From Magnolia sinica (lineage: Eukaryota > Streptophyta > Magnoliopsida > Magnoliales > Magnoliaceae), in contig NC_080582.1 in the NCBI RefSeq assembly GCF_029962835.1, positions 77,372,177 to 77,436,176 of the forward strand: DNA of 64,000 bases, written 5' to 3'. Each line of letters opens with the position of its first letter. The stretch's first letter is position 1. Position numbers and translations under genes: made by a program. A model generated the notes under the pieces. The model had not been told where the DNA came from and made no database searches. It saw only the letters and a program-made list of their open reading frames with translations. Positions 54,467 to 64,000 of the stretch are shown here, piece by piece.

Positions 54467-55591
54467 TTATGTGATTTTTTTCATTAAAAGTAACGCCAAG
54501 AAGGGGAATCAAATCATCACCTATAGGGAGCAAACTCATGGTAAAGACTGTACACCCAACCCTTTTTCACATATCATCCATGGGGAATCGAATCCTCACT
54601 TATAGAGAGCAAACCTATGGTAAAGACTATTCGCCCAATCCATTCAATTTTCTCAGGTTGGTTCCTTTCATGTTTAGTGATTACTAAGTTAATCCGTCAA
54701 TATCGACTGAAACCTCAATGTGTAAGCGAGATGTGACATGTGAAATCATGATTCAAACAATGTTTAAAACTTCTAATCATAGATTGATAATTCGAACTCA
54801 ACCGTGGAATCTATCAGAAGCTAAATTCAAGAGTTGTAAATCACCAACATTCTGTATCTTATACTTCCCAAATCACAACTATCTTTCAAAATCACTTCGA
54901 TTTCACACGAAAGTTTAGAAAAAGTTGAAAAATTTTCACAAATTTTGCTCAAGACTAAGAAAACACTGATTAGGACACCTAATCTCCCACCGCCAACCTA
55001 AAATTTACATTGTCCTCAATGTAAAAGATATGAGCATGCAATGTACATGAGACAATGAAATTGAAAGAGAAGTGATGGAAAGATAGTACCTGGATGAAGA
55101 AATCAAGAGAGAGACTTTCTAAGAGGTCATAGCATGAAGGCCAGTCAACACGAGAGTGGAGACATGAAAGCAAACTAACCTAATGGCATAAAACCGTCTA
55201 TCCTAGAACAGCATACAGCAAACTACCCTAGTCCTATGAAAGTAGGGAAAAACTACTCGATCATGCCGCAAGGTTCCTCTTCCGGCCAATATCTTGATAA
55301 GTTTCTCAGTAAGTTCCTCAACAGGATCATCCAAAAGCCTTTTTTGCAATAGGCTTGGATGCCCTGGAGCATGATTTTCCAGACAAACTTATGTACCTCA
55401 TAAGAAATTTTTCGTTGAATTGCTTGAGGTATCTAGAGTATATACGATTCACCTATAACATAAGAAGTTTTAATGTTAGTATCCCATGGTGAATCAGAGA
55501 CTACAAGTAAATAAAGTTCAGAAAACTTCTTAAGAAGTGATGTAGTCTCAACATATTTTGAAGTTCCAAACTTCGGTTCAATTTTCAGCTC
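54467..55591 (-). other. 3' noncoding region of G2, truncated
   Basis: No frames with domains. A roughly 80-bp direct repeat lies at 54495-54570 and 54580-54650 ('ggggaatc(a/g)aatc(a/c)tca' plus 'tatggtaaagact'). 'cccaccgccaacctaaaatt' followed by 'tacattgtcctcaatgtaaa' near 54990-55020 is the conserved Ty3 3' word. Confidence 0.6.
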
Positions 55592-57162
55592 TTATTCCTT
55601 TAATGGTAAACATTTAGGGTCTGGGGAAGGAAGGGCTTCAGAATGAGGGTTCTCTTGGTCAGTGATAACTACCAAGGTATTGTCTTGCGAGACATCCATT
55701 ATTTCTTTTATTATAAGTTCATTTGAATCTGCAAAGTGTGCCAAGCAATCATCCAAAGAGTTGGGACATTCAGCTAAGAGTGTCTCATTTTTCACATTGA
55801 AGTGTGTGATAATCTGTTCAAAGATTCCATTGCCTTTAAAAGTAGATGGAGGTATGCTCTCTTGCTCCAACCCTGCGCAAACAAATTGAGAGTCAGGAGA
55901 CGAAGTATTGATGTGAGGACTCTGTTCATTGATACTACTCAGAAGAAGCATTGAATCGTCAAAACTCAACAGTTCAGATGGTGGCCTCAACTGGGTGGTT
56001 TCAAATTTCAGAGTCGTATGGAGCAATTCTTCCTTCTCCCGAATCACTTCATCATTCGATTCGGAGGAGTGGTCCAAACATGTTTCACAAGAGTTAGAAG
56101 CGTTGGTTGTAAGGGGCTTATCCTCCACTTTTAAATCAGACATGTTAGGTGAGAGGAGTGGCTCATTTTGACCGACCACTTCGTGTACGTTTTGATCATT
56201 GACCTGGACCAAACTTGAGATTAATTCTAGGGGAATTTGGGCTGCACATTCATAATAGTCATCCCAATATGCATCATTGTCTAATTCCGTCCAGTAGTGC
56301 ACACTTGGGGTGGGATGATTTTCCTCACATTCCATTCCTGAATTGGGTTGAGGTTCGAATAAATTAACCTTTACCTCATCATTGAAGTCATGTGTGTCAT
56401 GTGAGGGAGGTGTGTCATCATCATTATATTTGAAAGACACCCATGTATCTTCACCATTCTTTTGAACAATCATCGAGATCGACTCATTGGGAAATTGAAC
56501 CGTATGCTCATTAATGGAATCCAACTACTCATTCCAAATTCCAGATTCTTTAAAAGCGAGTGAGGATCACTTTCCTCGCATTGTATTTCTGGATTGGGTT
56601 GTGGTTGGGATGAGCGAGCTTCCTCTATCCTATCGAGGCATGAATTGAGTGCTTCCATTGCTTTTCTAATTTCTACAAGACAGGCCATGTTACTCTGAAT
56701 TGAATCATCTTGGATCGTTTCTTGTTGGATCTCAAAGGTAAGGGATCCAAGAGAACAATTATTATAACATGATGTTGGTTCATTTCCCCAATTTTGATGT
56801 TTCCACTGATTACAGCCATACGGATCATAGGTGGGAGAATCTGATGGTTGGTAATACATATTATCACTCATAATATAATCACGTATTGTTTTCTTTTTAT
56901 CGAATAGATGATAATAATTCTCACTCCCATAGTTATGATAACCCCAACACTCATGTACTGTTTTGTTAATCCGTAGGGTGTAATTATTCTCCTGCATACG
57001 ATCACGTAAGGACTTCTTAACCGGTGGATCTTTATATCCCGATCGGTTCTCGATGATAGTTTCAAAAAAGTTTTGGGACATAGGTTGATTTCCATCATAA
57101 TTATCATCCCAATATATGTTATTCTTCTCAGCATACTGACGTTCCCACTCATGCATATACAT
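55592..57162 (-). pseudogene. Gag-like protein of non-autonomous element G2 (one break)
   Basis: Two frames overlap at 56470-56524. The N-terminal 230 codons start MYMHEWERQYAEKNN and include QNWGNEPTSCYNNCSLGSLT, SNMACLVEIRKAMEALN, a coiled region (CLDRIEEARSSQPQPN) and HSLLKNLEFGMSSW. The C-terminal 310 codons are acidic and Ser/Pro-rich (for example SFDDSMLLLSSINEQSP) and repeat a motif EEN/NEPLL ... LLAECPNSLDDCLAHFADS. One frameshift or stop near 56520 divides what was about 520 codons. I see no protease, RT or integrase. Its relation to gag is inferred from position and wording, not from a named domain. Confidence 0.55.
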
Positions 57163-57650
57163 GGTGAAACCCGAACTCTGGATCTAATCCTAACAAAAAC
57201 AAAAGAAAAGATCCTACAGCAATATGGAAATTAAGAGGAAGAGAAGTTAGAAAGAAGGTACCAAATGAGAAGTTCCTACGTTAAGATCCTGCAAAAGAAA
57301 ACAAAAGAGATTAGTTTCTAAAATAGAAAATCTAAAGTTAGAAAATTCCTACAATTGAAATAGAAAGTTAGTTTCTAAAAAGGAAAGTTCCCTAAACCTA
57401 GAAGCCAAGTTAGTCTCTAAAAAGAAGACCTAGAATTAGAAATTTTCTAAAACTCAAACCCTAACTCTAAAAATAGAAAAAGTAGAGGAATTAGAAAGGG
57501 ATTACCAATTTAGAAGTTTATGTCAGGATCCTACAAAACAGGAAAACGGGTTAGTTTCTAGAAATCAGAAAAACCTAAACCTAAAGTTAGAAAAATCTTA
57601 ATCTTAAACTAATCCTAAAACTAGTTAATTTCAGAAAACGTAACCGTCAA
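57163..57650 (-). repeat. AT-rich leader of G2
   Basis: Homologous to the G1 leader (2640-3566) but about half as long, with fewer 'ttagtttctaaaa' units. Near-identical closing block 'aactagttaatttcagaaaa'. Confidence 0.8.
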
Positions 57651-57668
57651 TCCCCGGCAACAATGCCA
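57651..57668 (-). other. Primer-binding site of G2, tRNA-Asp type, mutated
   Basis: 'tccccggcaacaatgcca' against the expected tccccggcaacggcgcca: three mismatches in the part nearest the LTR. The G1 copy has one. It lies 6 bases from the LTR edge. Confidence 0.75.
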
Positions 57669-57674
57669 AAAACT

Positions 57675-59783
57675 TGTTCACTCCTCAAGTATAGGGTTGT
57701 GATATAGTAATAAACATGGTGAGACCGAGGTCGAATCCCAAAGGACTGAAACCTGTACGTAATCTGAAATTAAATAGAACTAGAACTAGACTAAGATGTA
57801 ATCTAAATCAAGCGAATATGAGGGAATAATTGTGAATAGATCAATTAAAAACTAATAAAAATAAAGGTGGGAACTAGGGTGTCAAGGATCCACTTGTAGC
57901 AATTGGGAAGTTACCTTGTATTGATTCAAGGACACAACTGGAATCAGAGTCCTATCATATCCAGTTGGTAAGAAGAGATTTGTCAGATCTCTAAATGTCT
58001 CATGGATCTAATCATTAACAGATACGATTGGTGTAGATTTGGAAGTGATCCCATCACCTAACCATGCCCATGAGACTATGGCAAACAACAGCAATTTACC
58101 AAACACACAGCCAATCACAAGAGAATTGTGAAAGTTAGGAAGGGGTTCCGTCACCCAACCATGCCAAGGAGACAATGGTGAACAACAGGGCCTCCTAAGT
58201 TCACAATCTTATAATGAAAAGAACATACTCAAAGCTATTGTAGATCTACTGTAATTTGAGTTACAATAAACCATTAAAAACTAAAAGTATTCCTTAATAA
58301 TCAAACTAAAATTCACAAGAATTCAATAACCATAAATCAAAGCAAAGCTAACAACCCAATCACACTACAAGCTTCACCTCTTAGCCCTAGCTAAGAGGTT
58401 TAACCTAGCAACATGATTAGGCTACACCTTAAAAGAAAGGAAAAATAAAAATAAAAACCCTACAAACTCTACTCTCCCTCTTATGCCCCACGTCCAGCCA
58501 AGGTCCTTTTCTAGATCTGAATGCCCTCTCCCCACATCTAAAACCTTCTTTTATAGCTGCTGGAGGCGATGGAGGGCTGTTACAGCCACAGCGAAAGCTT
58601 TTTCGCAGTCAAGTTCGGAGCTTCAAAACTCCCTACTTTCCTCGCTCAATTTCCAAAGAAACACTGTCTCTTAGGATGTTTTTGAGTCCTCTACATGATG
58701 GACGGTTCAGATTTGCCATATGATGAAAGATGGTGGGCCACAACCGCCTGGAAAAGTCAGTTTTCGCGGATCTACGAAAGCTTTCGCACTCCTTCGCTGT
58801 CGTGATCGGCGGGCCCCACAGAGGTATTTTCAGGGAAATTCACCCCATCCATTGCATTCATGACAAAATTTCAGTCAAGAATGGATGGTTTTGAACGTCC
58901 ATTAATGCGGCCCAGAGAAGAAATCACAATAAAAATAATTTTAAATGTCGCAAAACCACCTGTTTGTGGCCTTTGTATCGCACACGTGTGCATGCATGGA
59001 TGTAAAATTTCATGAAGGTTTTGTAGTATTCGAGCCACTCTACAAGATGGACGGCTCGGATTTTCCATACGAGTGACATGTGGGTCCCACAGAGGTCCGC
59101 GAAAATGGCCAGCGGCCGTTCTTTGCGCAGCTGAAAACGGCAAGTGCCGTTTCTATTTTGGAAACTAGTTAGGCGCGGGCGGGCGCTGTTTGGATTTGGA
59201 AGGCGGCGTGGTGCTCGGCGTACATACAATGTACATGATATACATGCACCATATGCAGGGCCCACTATGATGCTTATTAGAAATCTACACCGTCCATCCT
59301 TTTTCTCATATTCTTTAAGCCGTCAAGGACAATTATGAAGCATATCCAGATAATAGGTGGGCCCCACTTAGTGAATTAAGGGGTTGATCTGTCCGTTGGC
59401 CCACTTCCAAAGATCTTCAATTGCTGAAATTTAATATGTACGGTTAATTTATGGCCCCCATCACATGTATGAAGTCTTGTGTCAATCGGATGGCGAAAAC
59501 CATGTGATCTTGCATTCTTGACCAATTTCGGGCCACTTGAGCTTCAATTTCTCAATTTTCTTGGATATCTGGCATGCACTTCCGTCGATTTCGGTCCCCT
59601 GGAGTCCGTCCCTTGCATTGGTGATTCTAGAGCGTTAATTCTATGCATTTAGCATCTTTTTCAATCCAAGCTTGTAAATACACCCTACATCACAAACACG
59701 ATTAAAATGAACCGTTAAGCAGCGTCATGTTCGTAAATTCAGGTAGTAACTGTGGTCTAATATGCAATATTTGACCCTCAACA
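57675..59783 (-). mobile_element. 5' LTR of G2 (about 2.1 kb)
   Basis: TGTTCACTCC ... GACCCTCAACA, the same edges as the G1 LTR, with homology along the length (for example 'tagccctagctaagaggtt' at 4294 and 58382, and 'cgtcccttgc' near 5828 and 59606). About 300 bp shorter. Frames at 58871-59265 have no domain. Confidence 0.85.
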
Positions 59784-60229
59784 CTAAGCAATAGTAAAGC
59801 CTATAGTTCATTGTCCAGGACCATCTTCATAGCGGATAGCTGGTTCAATATGTTGTTAACCTCATTCATGTGCTCAGCCACAGAACCACCATCTTTGAAC
59901 TTGAGATTCATAAGTCATCTTATCAAAAAAATCTTATTGTCGGCTGTCTTCCTCTCATACAACCCTTGCAATTTCAGCCATAGGCTAGCGGCTGAGGTCT
60001 CCGTAGACACATGGTGGAATACGGAATCGTCCAGCCATTGTCTAATAAACCCCACTACCTTCCAGTCCAACTTCTTCCAATCATCATCTGACATATCCTT
60101 TGACGTTGCTGATATACCTAAAATTGGAGCACACAAGTCCTTACAATAAAGCAAGTACTCTATCTTAGTCTTCCATATGGTCCAGTTAGAACCATTGAGA
60201 CTGATCATCCTTGATGAGCCACCTTCCAT
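59784..60229 (-). pseudogene. Copia 2 gag N-terminal part
   Basis: Opens MEGGSSRMISLNGSNWTIWK (the usual copia gag start), then WKVVGFIRQWLDDSVFHHVS and LWLKLQGLYERKTADNKIFL. Beyond one stop it runs to ...ALLLLS at the junction with G2. The continuation SLPDS is at 54460, on the other side of the insertion. Confidence 0.85.
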
Positions 60230-60269
60230 AATTCAGATCTGATCCCACTTTGTTCAACCAACCTGAACT

Positions 60270-60280
60270 CTCTAATACCA
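60270..60280 (-). other. Primer-binding site of copia 2, initiator tRNA-Met type
   Basis: 'ctctaatacca' is the complement of TGGTATTAGAG (usual TGGTATCAGAG), one mismatch. It lies three bases from the LTR edge. Confidence 0.8.
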
Positions 60281-60283
60281 CTT

Positions 60284-61057
60284 TGTTGGGAGCGTTACAC
60301 AAAAACCTTAGGATATTACCTCCCAAAACGCTAAAATTATGAGATATAATAAAGCAATGAAATAAATCAAAGCACATACCACACAACACAAGAGATTTTT
60401 ACGTGAAAAACCCTCAAAGAGGTAAAAACTACGAGACCTAGTCCAGAGCAACAATCCACTATGAAGTAGAATATTACAACCGATCACAAGCACACGCCGC
60501 TTGAATCAAACCTTCTTCACTCATGCAGGAGCGGATGAACAATAAGAGAATAATGAAAAACGGAGAAATCTCACCGACCACGAGGACGTAGAAGCGCTGA
60601 GACGTCGACTGTGAAGTAGATCACCTCTACGAGCAGAATCCTCCCTTCCACAAGCTTCCTCTCTCTCTTTTCTCTCTCTCATCTTGGCCATGAAAACACC
60701 TTAGCACAATAACTTTAGAAAGCCTTCTCAATGCCCTAGAAAAGCCCTAGGGACCCCTATTTATAGTTTAGGAAACTCTTTTTCACACCTCTGCGAAAAC
60801 CGCCTCAAATTTACACAGTCCGCACCAAATCCGGACTGAATCTGCGTAACCATTGACTAGTCGAGCTAAGGCCTCGACTGGTCGAGCGGACCCTTTACCG
60901 GTCGAGCAATAAAAAACCCGATCGCTGGACTTTGAGTCGAGTAGTCCTTGATCGGTCGAGCAGCACCCTTCGACCGATCGAGCAGTGTGGTGAAACATCC
61001 GTTTTTTACAACCGGCTGCTCTATCTCTCCTCTGAACTGAGGAGGAAAACCCCATCA
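60284..61057 (-). mobile_element. 5' LTR of copia 2
   Basis: TGTTGGGAGCG ... CCCCATCA, homologous to 50164-50920. The part 60840-60990 has several 'gactggtcgagc'-like repeats. No gene. Confidence 0.85.
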
Positions 61058-61570
61058 ATTGTTAGGTCAAGTATGTACATATTTCAACCGTATCTAGTGA
61101 CAAATGAAATAGCACCACATCACAGCTTGATGAAACACGGTGTTACCTTGGCCTTATCAAATCTGCTCTCATTAGATAGGATTCATTAAGTCCATATAGG
61201 CAAGCGTGCAATTTGTACACGCCAGTGTAGGACTTCGATTGTACTGCATGCCCTGCCTCTTCTAATCTTGGCACAAACATGACCGGCTGATATGGTACCA
61301 TGCAAAACATTTTTGAAAGTTGTTAGGTCAGGTAGGTACATATTCCACGGACTGTGTCTGGTAGCAGCCTATCATTCAATTCCACCACTAGGTGACCTTG
61401 CTGAGCTTGGTACATGCACGGGGCAGTACCCGATAGGAGCACACCAGCGAATGTCATAATGTGAAACGTGTAATAGCTGAGCTTTCAATATTTAAACCCA
61501 ATCTTCCTAAAGCTGGCTAACATGATCTTTTCTTTATTTATATATTTTTTCACTTTAAGGGAAAGTATTC
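61058..61570. repeat. Upstream region of peptide gene 4 with a 259-bp-spaced duplication
   Basis: 'ttgttaggtcaagtatgtac' (61060) and 'ttgttaggtcaggtaggtac' (61319) head two related segments. No coding region. Confidence 0.6.
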
Positions 61571-61579
61571 CTTCAAAGC

Positions 61580-61589
61580 TATAAAAGCT
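61580..61589 (+). promoter_or_regulatory. TATA box of peptide gene 4
   Basis: 'tataaaagct' lies 130 bp upstream of the ATG at 61710, the same word and spacing as in copy 3. The leader between them is pyrimidine-rich and shares 'ctactcaagtttcctaa' with copy 3. Confidence 0.65.
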
Positions 61590-61709
61590 TTCTTCCTCCC
61601 ATATTTCCAACCAGGTGCAAAAAAACAAAACCAATCTCTTTCTACTTACAAGTCCTCTCTCCGTACCATTGAAATACTCCACTCTTCTACTCAAGTTTCC
61701 TAACAAGAC

Positions 61710-62421
61710 ATGGAGAGTCCCATCAAACCTTTCTCCCTCTTCTCTATCATATGTCTTCTCCTTGTAATCTCTTGTATTGTAACTAGTGCTCAAGCAGGAG
61801 CAGCTCCTCGGAGTAAGATCTCTCTGCGTCTATGACTCTTTTTTTAAGTTGCATTTATCATGTGATTGGCAGCACGTGTGAGATCTGGGCTATTCATCAG
61901 GTGGGTCGCACAAGTATGAGAAAACTGTAGACGACTGGTCTATTTTCGACATACATTCATGATCCGCATTACGAGAAGACCGGCCTGGTTTTTGGGTATG
62001 GACATGTTCACTCTTCGATGGACCTGATGAAAGGCCCAAAGTACTACTCACGTGATATACCAGCAAGTGTGCTGCCAATGCATTTCTAATGTTTAGAAGG
62101 GATTTGGTTGCACCAAATATCATGATTAATCAGTCTCATCTGGTGCAAAGTTTCATGACATTTCATGAAATCTGGTGCAACCAAACACTCTTTTCTTCCC
62201 ATCAAAAAACAACTGAAACGACATGCCATAACTGTCGTTATTCATTTTCTAACTCTTATCTCTCCCTTGCTGGTTTGCTGGTATCTGGAATTTGATTTGT
62301 AGAAGCTGTGTATAAGGAGTTTATGATGATAAGGAGCTATACAAAGACTTCACCTCAAGCACCTTCCATCTCCGAGTGGAAACCCGCCATCCCGCCCAAT
62401 ACGTGCAGTCGAACCTCCTGA
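61710..62421 (+). CDS. Small secreted peptide precursor, copy 4 (two exons)
   Basis: Exons 61710-61812 and 62303-62421 (donor gtaaga, acceptor tttgtag, phase 1) give 73 aa. The signal peptide MESPIKPFSLFSIICLLL..., likely cut after SAQA, is the closest match to copy 1. Exon 2 begins EAVYKEFMMIRSYTKTS, but the RRNPPITP core is replaced by SEWKPAIPPNTCSRTS and a stop. Another frame still encodes LLIQLLHELHLHLVNN, like the ends of copies 1 and 2, and a third EPPETAYSASS, like copy 3, so small indels appear to have shifted the frame after the VIRSY motif. A 42-bp direct duplication (62434 and 62476) lies just past the stop. It may make a diverged peptide or be a recent pseudogene. Confidence 0.6.
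62103..62187. mobile_element. 85-bp foldback mini-element in the intron of peptide gene 4
   Basis: The left TTTGGTTGCACCAAATATCA and the inverse of the right end, TTTGGTTGCACCAGATTTCA, pair over about 23 bp with two mismatches. Absent from the introns of copies 1 and 3. No clear target duplication. Confidence 0.7.
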
Positions 62422-62960
62422 AACTGCTTATTCAGCTTCTTCATGAACTGCATCTGCACTTAGTCAATAACACAAAGCTTCTTCATGAACTGCATCTGCA
62501 CTTAGTCAATAACACAATGAAGATCTGGTATCCATAGATTGATCAATCGAATGGTGACAAATCCATGGTGGTCAAGTGTAATCTGATTTTATTAATAAGG
62601 ATTTAAGACTCAGACTCAATCCCACCCACACAAAAATTCAACACCCCCAATCACCATTGCTCGGGAGAATCAGGCCCATTCACCTCCAATTCAGGCAAGT
62701 CCAAATCGACTTGAGAACATATAGGCCGAGTTTCAAGAGTCAAACCATGATCATGATTTCTCATAGAGCTTCTATGAGAAGTTTATTTTGGATGTAAACT
62801 ATATCGAGGAGTGACCATGTAAGTGCTAGAATTTAAATAAGACCAACCATTGGATCTGGCTTGGTTTGTATTGTGTTAATATGTAAATTAGTTTTATTGA
62901 GCATATGGACAATCTAATCACTAATCTAGGCCGTCCATTTGGTTCAACTAACTCTTCATG
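62422..62960 (+). other. 3' flank of peptide gene 4
   Basis: Contains the 42-bp duplication, then 'tccatggtggtcaagtgtaa'. After about 190 bp not shared with other copies it has 'ggatgtaaactat' and 'gtttgtattgtgttaatatg', homologous to the flanks of copies 2 and 3. 'gagcatatggacaatctaat' parallels 46372 downstream of copy 3. Confidence 0.6.
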
Positions 62961-64000
62961 GGCCACCAAGTTAAAATCACACTTATAAGATGATCATAAA
63001 CGATCAACAAACTATACAGTGCACCATTAAGGCTGCATTAGGGTTCATAGGGTCGTGCGGTTGGAAGGGTAATAGGTTAATTTGGATTTAGGGATTCGAA
63101 GGGATTCGTGATGGCCATGGTACTGGAACAAAACTGTAAGACTCGTATCTTAGTCCATACTGTTCCATCGACTCCCGCGATCCTTCCCGTCGAATTCCGG
63201 CAACCTGCGACCGATAATCGACATTTGCGCGCGACCCTAAGTTATATCCTGTAGAATTGAGTTGGCTTAATCCGAGCGAGACTTGTATCATTGTGACCGC
63301 ACCGTCGCAGCGGTTCCAACGCCGTGACTCACGCACCGATGCAATACCCTGGCCGGAAAATGTGGGTCGGCATTTATTTCAAAGAAAATGCCGCGCGTTT
63401 GCAATCCTAAGAGAATCTCTACAACATATCTCATCAATCAATCAATCAATCCATCAATCAATCACCTCATGTCAAGTACACATCACCTTTCACCCCATCC
63501 CCAAGCAACCACCAAGTCAACTCTCTCTCACCCTCTCTCTTACACACCCATACATGTCAAGTACACTATCACCTCACCCATCACTCACATCCATCACACT
63601 CTCTCCTCACAACTCTCTCTCTCTCTCATTTCTCAACACAACTCCCAAGCTAGCAAGAGGTGCACACGTCTAAGCCTTCCCATGGAGAGAAAAACGTGAT
63701 TTGTCTGGCCCACTTTTCCATCCCAAATCCATCATCTTAGCCATTCAAACCTCATCTTCCACCATCAAAGTGAGACACAAGGAGATTGGCATTCCAACGG
63801 ACCGAGAAAATCAAACGGTGGGTACTCATTAGGCTAGATTTTTCATGTTTTGATGATGGGCCAAGTGAGGCCTACCGATTGATGGTATGGATCTCACTTT
63901 GGACCCTAGTGTGGCCGATGGCCCACTTTGATGCTCATGATCATTCCATGATGGGGCCATTCTCCATGGACCCCATCATGATGTTTATTTTTCTTACATG
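62961..64000. other. Unassigned right end
   Basis: GC-richer stretch 63110-63400 ('gcgcgcgaccctaagttata', 'cgcaccgtcgcagcggttcc'), then a C/T/A-rich, purine-poor stretch 63420-63660 with (ATCA)n and (CT)n, then MITE-like words. The open frames 63257-63699 are low complexity. It may be part of an LTR or leader continuing off the edge. Confidence 0.35.

Larger units (their letters stand above)
54467..59783 (-). mobile_element. Non-autonomous Ty3-like element (G2) inserted in copia 2 gag
   Basis: Minus strand: 5' LTR (59783-57675), PBS, AT-rich leader, a long gag-like reading region with no pol domains (57162-55592), then a 3' region with the conserved word 'tttacattgtcctcaatgta' seen downstream of pol in several plant Ty3 groups. 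No 3' LTR is visible before copia sequence resumes at 54466. LTR, leader and PBS type are shared with G1. This looks like a gag-only partner mobilised by enzymes of an autonomous relative. Confidence 0.75.
50164..61057 (-). mobile_element. Ty1/copia element 2, both LTRs, split by a Ty3-like element
   Basis: Minus strand: 5' LTR 61057-60284, PBS, gag start, [insert 59783-54467], gag end with zinc knuckle, protease, GAG-pre-integrase, integrase, RT, RNase H, polypurine tract, 3' LTR 50920-50164. All domains are in the standard copia order. Many stops, shifts and a protease active-site change make it inactive. The two LTRs differ clearly (by eye roughly one base in eight), so the insertion is old. 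Flanking pentamers gctgt and attgt agree at only 3 of 5 bases. Confidence 0.9.

Noticed and set aside
63257-63699. 138- and 103-codon Ser/His/Pro-rich ORFs
   Set aside because: Produced by (ATCA)n and (CT)n low-complexity sequence; no start context, splice signal or domain.

Overview
The window is plant nuclear DNA, almost certainly from an angiosperm: degenerate LTR retrotransposons, LINE fragments, MITEs, GT-AG introns, TATA boxes and long AT/CT microsatellites dominate, and there are no bacterial-style gene clusters. The commonest repeat core, with a 'gtgggccccaccatgatgtatg'-type end, reminds me of magnoliid genomes, but that assignment is only a guess. Host gene content is low: a local family of two-exon secreted-peptide genes (21.6, 24.1, 44.8 and 61.7 kb, all on +, plus a relic at 34.4 kb) and the broken 5' part of a PAIR1/PRD3-like meiotic gene at 27.3 kb.

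Layout. 1-6.0 kb: 5' half of a Ty3 (gypsy) retrotransposon on the minus strand (protease, gag, AT-rich leader, tRNA-Asp-type PBS, 2.4-kb LTR). 6.0-10.1 kb: older repeat debris, including a 77-bp tandem repeat. 10.1-13.4 kb: a PIF/Harbinger-type element (TAA duplication) holding a hAT-type element (perfect 8-bp duplication), which itself holds several long-TIR MITEs. 13.4-19.1 kb: a run of the same MITE superfamily, with one member inserted in another (near-perfect 9-bp duplication) and one split by a hAT MITE. 19.1-21.1 kb: Ty1/copia relics and a second hAT MITE. 21.5-24.5 kb: peptide genes 1 and 2, separated by LINE RNase H fragments. 25-25.9 kb: a CACTA end with a subterminal repeat array. 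26.7-28.7 kb: PAIR1/PRD3 relic with promoter. 28.7-31.6 kb: LINE RT fragment and copia element 1. 31.9-33.5 kb: satellite-like arrays. 33.5-34.3 kb: a solo Ty3 LTR, then a peptide-gene relic. 35-43.3 kb: more MITEs, ending in a 3.5-kb inverted duplication in which three MITE types are mirrored (C-B-A | A-B-C). 44.7-46.4 kb: peptide gene 3, with a LINE fragment in its 3' flank. 47.5-48.8 kb: Ty3 LTR plus gag relic. 50.2-61.1 kb: Ty1/copia element 2, nearly complete but decayed, split inside gag by a non-autonomous Ty3 element (54.5-59.8 kb) that shares LTR, leader and PBS type with the 1-6 kb element. 61.7-62.5 kb: peptide gene 4. 62.6-64 kb: unassigned.

Most of the window is transposon on transposon, and target-site duplications let several insertions be ordered. 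The peptide-gene family is the best candidate for an undescribed host system: a conserved signal peptide, one phase-1 intron, a conserved VIRSY...RRNPPITP-type core and a C-terminus that shifts frame between copies. Its function cannot be read from the sequence.
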